Shown here one piece after another: positions 1 through 7,488 of a stretch of DNA of 64,000 nucleotides. This DNA comes from Caballeronia insecticola (GTDB lineage: Bacteria > Pseudomonadota > Gammaproteobacteria > Burkholderiales > Burkholderiaceae), in assembly GCF_000402035.1 (NCBI RefSeq), contig NC_021289.1, positions 620,001 through 684,000 on the forward strand. Reading direction: 5' to 3'. Under the pieces are notes generated by a model. It was given only the letters and a program-made list of their open reading frames with translations, was not told the DNA's origin and ran no database searches. The stretch's first letter is position 1. Each line of letters starts with the position of its first letter. Position numbers and translations under genes: made by a program.

Positions 1-1
1 T

Positions 2-580
2 CCGCAGCTCGAAGCATTCCAGCAGCGTGCGCCCGTCACGGTCCGTGCGAACGATTGCCGCTTTACGCTGTTCTCTGCGCCGGTCACGGAATGCGACCGC
101 ATACGCTCGTTTCTGAGCGCATCCGGCGTGTCGTACAGTCGCTTGCCGCAGCAAGCAGGCGAGGGCGTATCGACGGAAGTCGGCTCGATCATGGTGCACG
201 GCAGTGATCGTCGACAACTGGAGCAGGCGTTGATCGCATCCGGATGGAGCGCCCATGCCGACCCTGCGCGGATCGATGCGCCGATGGTCGTCTTCCTGAT
301 GTGGCTGTTGTTGCTCTATCTGGCGATGGTCTATGGACCGATGGCCGCGTTCATGGTCGAGCTTTTCCCTGCGCGCATTCGCTATACGTCGCTATCGTTG
401 CCGTTTCATCTTGGCTCGGGCTGGTTCGGCGGCATGCTGCCGTTCGTGGTGTCCGCGATGGCGGTCGCGCGCGGCAACGTGTATTTCGGGCTCTGGTATC
501 CGATCGTGATTGCGCTAGTCTCGTTCGCGGTCGGCGCGCTCTTCGTGCCGGAGACGTACCGCCGCGACATCACGCAATGA
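2..580 (+). CDS. MFS transporter, C-terminal part (5' end outside window)
   Basis: The frame is open from the window edge to the TGA at 578-580, so only the last ~192 residues of a major facilitator permease are visible. About 95 soluble residues come first, then three hydrophobic segments with a VELFPARIRY motif typical of the late helices of metabolite:H+ symporters, ending in VPETYRRD. From memory, related MHS-type permeases carry a similar soluble loop before the last helices, so I do not read it as an insertion. It ends 14 bp before the convergent MarR gene. Substrate unknown; an organic acid is likely from the neighbours. Confidence 0.8.
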   Translation, partial: PQLEAFQQRAPVTVRANDCRFTLFSAPVTECDRIRSFLSASGVSYSRLPQQAGEGVSTEVGSIMVHGSDRRQLEQALIASGWSAHADPARIDAPMVVFLMWLLLLYLAMVYGPMAAFMVELFPARIRYTSLSLPFHLGSGWFGGMLPFVVSAMAVARGNVYFGLWYPIVIALVSFAVGALFVPETYRRDITQ

Positions 581-594
581 TCGAATTAAATGCT

Positions 595-1101
595 TCAGTC
601 GAAATGCTTGAGCGACGTGCGGCCGTACTGGTTATTGCCTTCGACGAGTTGCATCATCATGCGCACGAAATGAACGCGATCTTCGGGACTGAGCGGACTC
701 AGAAATCGCACCTGCGCTTCACGCATGCTGCCGTACATGTCCTTCATCACGCGGCGTCCCTTCGCGGTGATGTTGGCGATCTTGAGACGCCCGTCGTGGG
801 GACTCGGTTCGCGCTTGACGAGGCCGCGCTCTTCGAGACGGCGCAGCACGTCGGCCATGGTGGTGCGATCGACGCCCACTTCCGCGCACAGCGACGTCTG
901 GTCGAGGCCGGGCCGCTCGCTCAGCGTGGTCAGCAGGCCGTATTGCACGGGCGTGATGGCGAAATCCTTGCAGCACTCGAAGAAGAGCGCGATATGAATC
1001 TGATTGAGCCGCCGGATCAGGAAACCCGGGCGCTGCCACAGATGTCCGGTCTCGATTCCGTTGTCGGAAGCGGCAGCTTTTTTCTCGGCTACGGTGCCCA
1101 T
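595..1101 (-). CDS. MarR family transcriptional regulator
   Basis: 168 aa winged-helix regulator. The central part reads as a MarR fold: a DNA-recognition helix region around LDQTSLCAEVGVDRTTMAD, then a wing with the family signature D-G-R (SPHDGRLKIANIT), then a C-terminal dimerisation helix. MarR proteins usually repress nearby genes and are released by aromatic or phenolic ligands. It is divergent from the MFS gene at 1508 across ~400 bp, and two near-identical dyads (1304-1315, 1441-1458) lie in that gap, so it probably controls the transporter and itself. Ligand unknown. An AAAGG sits just before the ATG. Confidence 0.9.
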   Translation of the reverse strand: MGTVAEKKAAASDNGIETGHLWQRPGFLIRRLNQIHIALFFECCKDFAITPVQYGLLTTLSERPGLDQTSLCAEVGVDRTTMADVLRRLEERGLVKREPSPHDGRLKIANITAKGRRVMKDMYGSMREAQVRFLSPLSPEDRVHFVRMMMQLVEGNNQYGRTSLKHFD

Positions 1102-1303
1102 CCTTTACCTTTCTGGAAGAAGTTCTGTCACACAGGAGTGTAGCGGTCGCGGGTCTCGATGTCATAAGCGATGTGATACGCAATGTGAAAACGAAGCGCG
1201 CCCGCGCTGCTTGATGCACTGCAACCGGAGCCATGAATGATCGCGAAATTGTAGGTGCAATCATAGTTGCGCTGCCATTTTTTTCCGGATACAAAGCTAT
1301 CTA

Positions 1304-1315
1304 TCAGCGTACTGA
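1304..1315. promoter_or_regulatory. Operator-like dyad, copy 1
   Basis: TCAGCGTACTGA: 4-bp arms around CGTA. It differs by one base from the core of the dyad at 1441-1458. It lies ~200 bp upstream of the MarR start codon. Probable MarR site by position and similarity; binding is inferred. Confidence 0.45.
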
Positions 1316-1440
1316 CGAATGCTGATGGCAGCAGCGCAAGAAGTCAATGACCGATGTCAATACAAGAAGTCAATAGAACGATGCATCGCGCAGGCATCAG
1401 GGCGGATCTGTTCGTGTGTAGCGGGACCCGAACACATGAA

Positions 1441-1458
1441 TAATCAGCATACTGATTA
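1441..1458. promoter_or_regulatory. Operator-like dyad, copy 2
   Basis: TAATCAG-CATA-CTGATTA, a perfect 7-bp inverted repeat with a 4-bp centre, 49 bp before the MFS start codon. The arm length and short spacer suit a MarR dimer. Repression of the transporter by the adjacent MarR protein is inferred. Confidence 0.6.
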
Positions 1459-1507
1459 AATGGCGAATGCGTTTAAACGTCACCTCACTCGGAGTTTGGA
1501 GCTAACC

Positions 1508-2833
1508 ATGAGTTCTACCCCTGTACAGACGGACGACGTCGCCATTCAAGGGCGGTCGATGTCTCGCAACGATATCAAGACGCTGATGCTGGCGTCGCTC
1601 GGCGGCGCGCTGGAATACTACGACTTCATCGTCGCGGTGTTCTTTACCAAGTTGCTCGCGACGGTGTTCTTTCCGCCGCAGACGCCCGAATGGCTCGCGC
1701 AACTCGAAGTGTTCTGCATTTTCGCGGCGGGATATCTCGTGCGGCCGATCGGCGGTATCTTCTTCGCCCATTTTGGCGACCGCATTGGCCGGAAAAGGAT
1801 GTTTGCGTTGAGCCTGTTCCTGATGGCCGCGCCGACACTGCTCATCGGCTTGTTGCCGAGCTACGCGACGCTCGGTCTCGTCGCGCCGCTGCTGTTCCTG
1901 CTGTGCCGCATTCTGCAGGGGCTGTCTGTCGGCGGCGAAGTGCCGGGCGCGTGGATCTTCTGCTCGGAGCACGTGAAGCGCGAGCGTATCGGTCTCGCGT
2001 GCGGTCTGCTCATGTCGGGTCTGTGCACCGGCATCCTGCTGGGCGCGCTGTCGGCGAAGTTCCTGATCGGCAATATGGAGGCGGCCGATTTGAAAAGCTG
2101 GGGCTGGCGTCTGCCGTTCATCGCGGGCGGCGTATTCGGTCTGGTTTCGGTTTATCTGCGCCGCTATCTGCAAGAGACGCCTGTGTTCGAAGCCTTGCGT
2201 GCAAAGCGTGCCGCCGATACGCGTATGCCGCTTGCGGTGGTGCTGAAGGAACATCGCGGTGCGATCGTCGTCTCGCTGCTCGCGACGTGGGTCTTCTCCG
2301 GCATCTTCGTGCTGTACTTCCTCTACACGCCGACGTTCCTGCAATCGCAGTTTCATTTCGCGCCGAAGGACGTGTTCACCAACAACTCGTGGTCGATCTT
2401 CGGGCTGATCCTCGGCAGCACCTTCGCCGGTTGGGCCGCGGACAAGATCGGCGGAGGCCGCGCTTACGCGATCGGCAGCGTCGCAATGCTGCTCGTCACC
2501 GGCGCGTTCTATATGGGCTTGAGCAGCGGCAGCCAGTCGGTGTGGACGCTCTATATCCTCGGCGGCTTCCTCGTCGGGACCATCACGCTCGGGCCCTACA
2601 TCATCGTGAAGAGCTTTCCTCCGGAAGTGCGCTTCACCGGCTTTGCGCTTTCATACAACACCGCCTACGCGATTTTCGGCGGCACCGCGCCCGCCATTGC
2701 CTCGTTCATGGTGGGACGTCAAGGCTTCACGATGGCGCCCGCATGGTACATTGGCGCGCTGTGCGTGCTCGGCGTGATCATCGGCCTCGTGTGGCGTGCG
2801 CCCGTGCATGCCGAAGCAGCGGCGGCGCATTGA
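1508..2833 (+). CDS. MFS transporter (MHS-like, organic-acid type)
   Basis: 441 aa from the chosen ATG at 1508, preceded by GGAG at a spacing of 6. An in-frame ATG at 1460 would add 16 residues but overlaps the end of the operator-like dyad and has no ribosome site. Twelve membrane segments are readable; the first contains ALEYYDFIV, and the loop between helices 2 and 3 has HFGDRIGRKRMF, the hallmark MFS motif seen in metabolite:H+ symporters. Likely takes up a small carboxylate at the inner membrane. It lies between a MarR gene and benE, which suggests an aromatic acid, but the substrate cannot be read. Confidence 0.88.
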   Translation: MSSTPVQTDDVAIQGRSMSRNDIKTLMLASLGGALEYYDFIVAVFFTKLLATVFFPPQTPEWLAQLEVFCIFAAGYLVRPIGGIFFAHFGDRIGRKRMFALSLFLMAAPTLLIGLLPSYATLGLVAPLLFLLCRILQGLSVGGEVPGAWIFCSEHVKRERIGLACGLLMSGLCTGILLGALSAKFLIGNMEAADLKSWGWRLPFIAGGVFGLVSVYLRRYLQETPVFEALRAKRAADTRMPLAVVLKEHRGAIVVSLLATWVFSGIFVLYFLYTPTFLQSQFHFAPKDVFTNNSWSIFGLILGSTFAGWAADKIGGGRAYAIGSVAMLLVTGAFYMGLSSGSQSVWTLYILGGFLVGTITLGPYIIVKSFPPEVRFTGFALSYNTAYAIFGGTAPAIASFMVGRQGFTMAPAWYIGALCVLGVIIGLVWRAPVHAEAAAAH

Positions 2834-2899
2834 CGCCGAGCCCTTGATCGTTGCGAACCCGCGCAGCACGGCGCGGGCGAGTTTCCCTCCGAGTGATCT

Positions 2900-4108
2900 A
2901 TGTCCGTTGGCGATGCATCCGGGACCGGCCTCGGCCGGTCGTGGCTCTTGTACTTCTCGCTTGCGTTCGCGAGCATGAGCTTCTCCGCGACGGGACCCGT
3001 CGCGATCATCATCGCGGCGTCGCGGGAAGGCGGGCTGACGTTGGCGCAGACATCGTCGTGGCTCTTTGCATCCATCGGCATCAACGGGCTTGCGAGCATC
3101 GCGATCAGCTGGAAGATGCGTCAGCCTCTGCTGTTTCTATGGACCATTCCCGGCGCGATTCTCGCTGCGCCGGTGATCGCGCAATATGGTTTCGGTGCCG
3201 CGGTGGGCACGTATCTCGTCTGCGCGGTCGTGCTGCTCGTGCTTGGTCTGACGAATCTCGTCGCATTGCTCGACCGATGGGTGCCGATGCCTGTCGTCAT
3301 GGCGATGATCGCGGGTCTCTTCATCAAGTACGTGCTCGCTGTCGTGCATTCGACGATCGCCGCGCCCTACATCGGCGGCGGCATGTTGATCGCGTTCTTC
3401 GGTCTGATGTGGCTCGAACGACGCAAGGCCGCGCCCATGCCGCCGCTCATCGGCGCCATGCTGGCAGGAGCGGCGATTCTCTTCGCTACAGGTTTTCAGT
3501 TGCCGAGCCATAGTGGCGGCGCTTGGGTGGCCACGCCCGCGCTCGTCGCGCCGCGTTTCGACATTCACGCGATCTCACAGTTGCTGTTGCCTATGTTGAT
3601 TACCGTGCTGTTCGTGCAGAACGCGCAGGGTATCGCGGTGACGCGGGCGTCGGGGTATCACACGTCATTGCGGCTGGTGACGATCTATAGCGGCGTGCTC
3701 ACCGCGATCACGGCGCCGTTCGGCGGTTGTCCGTCTGTGCTGACCGGGCCGAGCAACGCGATTCTCGTATCGGGCGGCAAGCATGGACAACATTACATCG
3801 GCGCACTGATTGCTGGCGTGCTGTGCGTGCTGATCGGTATTTTCGCCACCGCATACGTGTTTCTTCTGACGAGTTTGCCGGGCGCATACATTGCGGTACT
3901 CGCCGGACTCGCGATGATGGGCGTGCTGGAAAAAGCCTTCATCAGCGCGTTCCGTTCGGCTTTGCCGCTGAGTGCGATGATCGTGTTCGTCGTCACCTTG
4001 AGCGATGTGACCTTGCTTGGAATCGGCGCGGCATTCTGGGGCGTGGTCGCGGGATGTGTGGTCTATTACGCGATCGAGCGGCCTCAGTCGGACGAAGCGC
4101 GTTCATAG
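2900..4108 (+). CDS. benE: BenE-family benzoate/H+ symporter
   Basis: 402 aa, about 12 hydrophobic helices, the usual length for BenE. Recognisable stretches are FSATGPVAIII near the N-terminus and FGGCPSVLTGPSNAILVSGG at about residue 274, matching the conserved glycine-rich segment of benzoate permeases. Proton-coupled uptake of benzoate or a similar aromatic acid across the inner membrane is the family role. No ben catabolic genes are adjacent, so here it acts alone or with the upstream MFS/MarR genes. It lies 66 bp after the MFS gene on the same strand. Its 3' end overlaps a convergent gene by 25 bp. Confidence 0.85.
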   Translation: MSVGDASGTGLGRSWLLYFSLAFASMSFSATGPVAIIIAASREGGLTLAQTSSWLFASIGINGLASIAISWKMRQPLLFLWTIPGAILAAPVIAQYGFGAAVGTYLVCAVVLLVLGLTNLVALLDRWVPMPVVMAMIAGLFIKYVLAVVHSTIAAPYIGGGMLIAFFGLMWLERRKAAPMPPLIGAMLAGAAILFATGFQLPSHSGGAWVATPALVAPRFDIHAISQLLLPMLITVLFVQNAQGIAVTRASGYHTSLRLVTIYSGVLTAITAPFGGCPSVLTGPSNAILVSGGKHGQHYIGALIAGVLCVLIGIFATAYVFLLTSLPGAYIAVLAGLAMMGVLEKAFISAFRSALPLSAMIVFVVTLSDVTLLGIGAAFWGVVAGCVVYYAIERPQSDEARS

Positions 4109-4482
4109 ACCACTTCGCATCCCGCCTTGTCCGTGATGATGAAGTGGTCTTCGTTCAACGTGAACGCGTATTCGATGACGGCATCGTTGGCCACCGACAA
4201 TGCGAGCCTTCCCGGCGAAATCACGCGCCACGTACCGCCGTCCCACCAGGTGAATGTGCCCGGCGGATCGGTTTCGCCGAAATAGAGGCCGCCGGGCTCG
4301 ATGCGCAAACGCGCCGGATATTGCGCGGCGCATGGCGGTTCGCCTTGCTTGCGCCAGATCCCGGCGAGACGGGCATGATCGTTCTGCATGACGGCGCTCT
4401 CCAGGGTTCGATCGACAGTGCCTGCATTGACGCACGGCGCAAGCACCATCGACATCAGCAATAGCGGCATTAGTGCCTTCAA
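4084..4482 (-). CDS. Small secreted protein of unknown function
   Basis: 132 aa beginning with a clear signal peptide (positively charged start, hydrophobic LMPLLLMSMVLA, cleavage likely after VNA). The mature part has several Trp/Gly and two Cys residues (CAAQYP, AGCEVVYE) and looks beta-rich; I do not recognise a family. The start codon is TTG at 4482, overlapping the stop of the upstream metalloprotease (TTGA), so translation is probably coupled. Its 3' end overlaps benE, which runs the other way. Possibly a periplasmic partner of the protease; this is only context. Confidence 0.65.
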   Translation of the reverse strand: MKALMPLLLMSMVLAPCVNAGTVDRTLESAVMQNDHARLAGIWRKQGEPPCAAQYPARLRIEPGGLYFGETDPPGTFTWWDGGTWRVISPGRLALSVANDAVIEYAFTLNEDHFIITDKAGCEVVYERASSD

Positions 4483-6599
4483 AGCTCATCGACCGCCTTG
4501 CTCGCCGTCGAGGAAAGCGTCATCGATCTGGCTTTCGACTTCAGCACTTTCGACAAGCCTTTCGTGGCAGCGTTCGCTTTCGTATCGGAACCGGCGATCT
4601 CGGCAAGCTTGCCGACTTCCGCGCCGCTCATCACCGAGTCCTCGTCGATCATCGCGGCGGCGGCCTTGACGTCCGGCTTGCGTGAGCCGAAACGACGCCC
4701 GACGCGCTTCGCCTCGATCACAGCGAAATGAGGCGCGAGCACGGAGCATGCGAGCGCCTGATGAATCGCCGCGATGCCATCGGTCAGATGATCGCCGCCG
4801 ATCGCGAGCACGAGATGCGCATCGGGCGTCGCGAGGACCGCATGCGCCGCGGCCGCGTGCTGCGCATCCATCGCGCCCGTCACCATCACGGTTGCGTAGC
4901 CCGCGACGTGCGCAATCAACTCTTCGGTGTCCCAGTGCACTTCGACTTCGATACCGTGGACGCCGGGCATCGGAAAGAGCGCGCCTTCCGCGCCTCGCAT
5001 CAGCGTCATCGAATTGCGGATCGATTCGCCGGGATCGAGCAGCGTGAACGCATGGTCTTCGATGCAACGCACGACAGTGCGAAAACTGCGCGCGCTGCCT
5101 GCGGGATCGACAACCTCTCCGCACACGAATTCGCCCTTGATGCTGAGGTCCGCTGGCACACGCAACGGCACGCTGCCTTGATTGACGAGCGCGATATCGA
5201 CACGTACCGGCGCGCCGATCGGCACTTCGCCCAGAAGCGGCGTGACTTCGAGCGCGAGTCCCTCGACTTCGGTTTCGAGATCGGTCGGCGTGATTGCAGG
5301 ACTCGTCGACGATGCTCCACCGAACGCCACCGCGCCGGGCCGCACGAACGGATCGGGATAGTGCCGGAGCTGCTTCAGATTGTCCGGGTGATAGGACCAC
5401 TGGATGTTGGCTGGAAAGGGATTCGTCGCGGTGCCCGCCTGCGCGATCACGTCGCTCGTACACATGTAGCCGTGATCCGCGAAGTTGTGCACGAGCCCCA
5501 TCGCATGGCCGATTTCATGAATCGCCGTGCGGAAATAGGGCGCCGATGCAGTGCCGAAGCGCATGCCGCTGACGGTGCCCCAGCCCGGATCGATAGTCCA
5601 GTGCGATGCAATGCCGATACCCTCGCGCGGCACGTTGTTCGAGTCCGTTCCGGCCACGTCATACATGATGCCGCGTGGCGTCGAGTCGATGTTCTTCACG
5701 GCGAGGATGTGATAGCGCCATTCGTTGTCGAGATTCGTTGCTTCACGATAGGCCAGCATGGCCGCATGCATTTCCGCATCGGACCATGAAGCGCCGCTCG
5801 GCTCGGTCACGTTCGTGTCGCTCAGTCGCAGATTGACCTGCCAGCCGAGCGTGTCCATCACGGTTTGCCAGGTGTGGCCCGCGCCGCTCGTGGTGGGCTG
5901 TTCGGAGCCGTTGACGGTATCGATCTCGACCGTGCACTTGCGGAAGGAACTGCTGAGCCATCCCATCTTGAGGCGGCCCGTGACTGTGCCTTGCGCGTTC
6001 TTCACGTCGCCTTCCGCATAATCGGATGCGGACGGATAGCCGGTCGGCGCCGCCATATGCACCATTCGCGCGCTGAGCGTCGATTCGAGCGCCCACGCGT
6101 TCGGCGCGGTATAGCGCCAAAGCTCAAAACCCAGTGTGAAGGCGTTGCCGCGATAGATCAACTCGGGCATTGAAGTCACGCGAATGTAGTAGCGATAACG
6201 CGAGCGTGGCAAGACCGGAATTCCGTTGGCGGGCTTGGGCGCATTCGATAGAAGCGGGCGGACCGGCGCAAGCGCATTATCGCCTTGATCGGAAAAAGCG
6301 GGCGGCAGCGGAAAAATGCGCACGTTGCGCTGATACAGATCGCCGCTCGCCGTGCGCCCCGCACGATGACATTCGACGCGCAATGTGCCGTCGTAGACGA
6401 CTTGCGACGAACCCGTCGGGCGATACGACAGCAGCCAGCAGCCGCATCGCAGCGAGCGGGACTGCGTGACGACGGGGCCGAGCACACCGGAGAGGAGCGC
6501 GGCATCGGCTGACATCGGCGTGTCGGCTGATGAGGTATCCGCTTGAATGGAAGGAGCGAGAAACTCGGGAAGCGGAGGGATTTGGGCAGGCATCGTCAA
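4479..6599 (-). CDS. Metzincin-type zinc metalloprotease, large
   Basis: 706 aa. HEIGHAMGLVH at residues 361-371 gives three zinc ligands (His361, His365, His371) and the catalytic Glu362; a Met follows at 379 (HGYM) as a candidate Met-turn. This is the HExxHxxGxxH site of metzincins (matrixin/pappalysin-like). Residues 1-300 resemble a beta-sandwich or propeptide region, and residues ~400-560 contain a domain resembling immunoglobulin-like folds (VPIGAPVRVDIALVNQGSVP). No signal peptide is visible: the N-terminus is Pro/Ser-rich without a hydrophobic core. An M at residue 3 is an alternative start. It is divergent from the M14 peptidase genes. Substrate unknown. Confidence 0.82.
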   Translation of the reverse strand: MTMPAQIPPLPEFLAPSIQADTSSADTPMSADAALLSGVLGPVVTQSRSLRCGCWLLSYRPTGSSQVVYDGTLRVECHRAGRTASGDLYQRNVRIFPLPPAFSDQGDNALAPVRPLLSNAPKPANGIPVLPRSRYRYYIRVTSMPELIYRGNAFTLGFELWRYTAPNAWALESTLSARMVHMAAPTGYPSASDYAEGDVKNAQGTVTGRLKMGWLSSSFRKCTVEIDTVNGSEQPTTSGAGHTWQTVMDTLGWQVNLRLSDTNVTEPSGASWSDAEMHAAMLAYREATNLDNEWRYHILAVKNIDSTPRGIMYDVAGTDSNNVPREGIGIASHWTIDPGWGTVSGMRFGTASAPYFRTAIHEIGHAMGLVHNFADHGYMCTSDVIAQAGTATNPFPANIQWSYHPDNLKQLRHYPDPFVRPGAVAFGGASSTSPAITPTDLETEVEGLALEVTPLLGEVPIGAPVRVDIALVNQGSVPLRVPADLSIKGEFVCGEVVDPAGSARSFRTVVRCIEDHAFTLLDPGESIRNSMTLMRGAEGALFPMPGVHGIEVEVHWDTEELIAHVAGYATVMVTGAMDAQHAAAAHAVLATPDAHLVLAIGGDHLTDGIAAIHQALACSVLAPHFAVIEAKRVGRRFGSRKPDVKAAAAMIDEDSVMSGAEVGKLAEIAGSDTKANAATKGLSKVLKSKARSMTLSSTASKAVDEL

Positions 6600-7065
6600 T
6601 ACTCCGTTTCGCGGCGCGTAGCCACGGACATGCTTTTAGCAAAACGCCCACTTAGTTGTTATTGATTCGGATACCTTATCGATATCGCTAAAGAATCTGA
6701 ATTGAGGCGGAAATATGAAGGTCTAAACGACCGGGAGATAGTTCGAACGCTCTCTTAAAGAAAGCAAAATACAAGAAAGGAGTAAGCGAACGATAGTCGA
6801 GGAAGTGCGGCTCGCAATCAATTTTCGAACGCGCACTGTGGGTTGGCGAACAGTCTCTGAGCGCCTTGCAAAGGGGACAAAACGTCCGTTAGAGACTAGA
6901 TCGGTTGCTTTCGGTTTTCCTTGCAATCTTCTAATCTGACTGACAAGACGACGCACTTGCACTAAGCGATACGTCTTTATCTCTAGCAAGCCGCCCCGAA
7001 GAGCGACTCAAAGCGAGGCGGGCCGGCTTGAGCTGCGCCACGCATTCCGACTCACGGAGGACGCG
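6600..7065. other. Divergent intergenic region between two peptidase loci
   Basis: 466 bp without a supportable gene, AT-richer than the flanks, so it probably holds both promoters. It contains a perfect 7-bp inverted repeat AGTCTCT (6852-6858) / AGAGACT (6891-6897) enclosing a smaller GGAC/GTCC hairpin. A 90-codon frame on the minus strand (6723-6989) lacks a ribosome site and convincing composition. Confidence 0.55.
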
Positions 7066-7488
7066 ATGGTCAGCAAATCCGGCGGCGCCAAGAAAACCGG
7101 CGAATCGCCCGCGCGCAAGCGCGCTAAAGCGGTTACATCCCACACACACGATCACGACGCGCCCGGCGCCGGCGGCGATCCCGTGGTGCAAGTGCGGGTC
7201 GTTTCGGGCAACGTCGACGAATTCAGGCGCTTTGTCGAAACGACGCCGCTCGAATTCTCGTGCGCCAGTCCGCGCGTGGGCGCTGACGGCACCGTATCCG
7301 CGCATGTGCTGATGCACGAGAGCGCGGTCCAGAAGGCACAAGCCTCCGATGCGATCCGCCTCGAAATCGTCGCGCATCCCGCCGATCTCGGCGATGAAGG
7401 TCCGCCTCAAGTCGGCGAAGGGAATCGTTTCGAAGATCCGTCCGTATTGCCGACGGGGCGCGGTGTCCTGCTGAGGAAGTCGTCATGA
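7066..7488 (+). CDS. Hypothetical protein, partner of M14-vWA peptidase
   Basis: 140 aa. A basic N-terminal tail (KSGGAKKTGESPARKRAKA) and a His/Asp patch (HTHDHD) precede a compact ~100-residue domain, VQVRVVSGNVDEFRRF and VSAHVLMHESAVQKAQ, that looks alpha/beta. GGAGGA lies just before the ATG. Its last codon overlaps the ATG of the peptidase gene (ATGA), so the two are co-translated and probably act together. No signal peptide. It could be an inhibitor or chaperone of the peptidase; I cannot identify a family. Confidence 0.7.
   Translation: MVSKSGGAKKTGESPARKRAKAVTSHTHDHDAPGAGGDPVVQVRVVSGNVDEFRRFVETTPLEFSCASPRVGADGTVSAHVLMHESAVQKAQASDAIRLEIVAHPADLGDEGPPQVGEGNRFEDPSVLPTGRGVLLRKSS

Larger units (their letters stand above)
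1102..1507. other. Divergent intergenic region, MarR / MFS
   Basis: 406 bp with no supportable gene. It is less GC-rich than its flanks and holds the two TCAGCRTACTGA dyads and a 12-bp direct repeat CAAGAAGTCAAT at 1337-1348 and 1363-1374 (26 bp apart). The short frames here lack coding character. Confidence 0.6.

Noticed and set aside
6723..6989. 88-codon minus-strand frame in the peptidase gap
   Set aside because: Lies in AT-richer intergenic DNA, lacks ribosome site and convincing composition.
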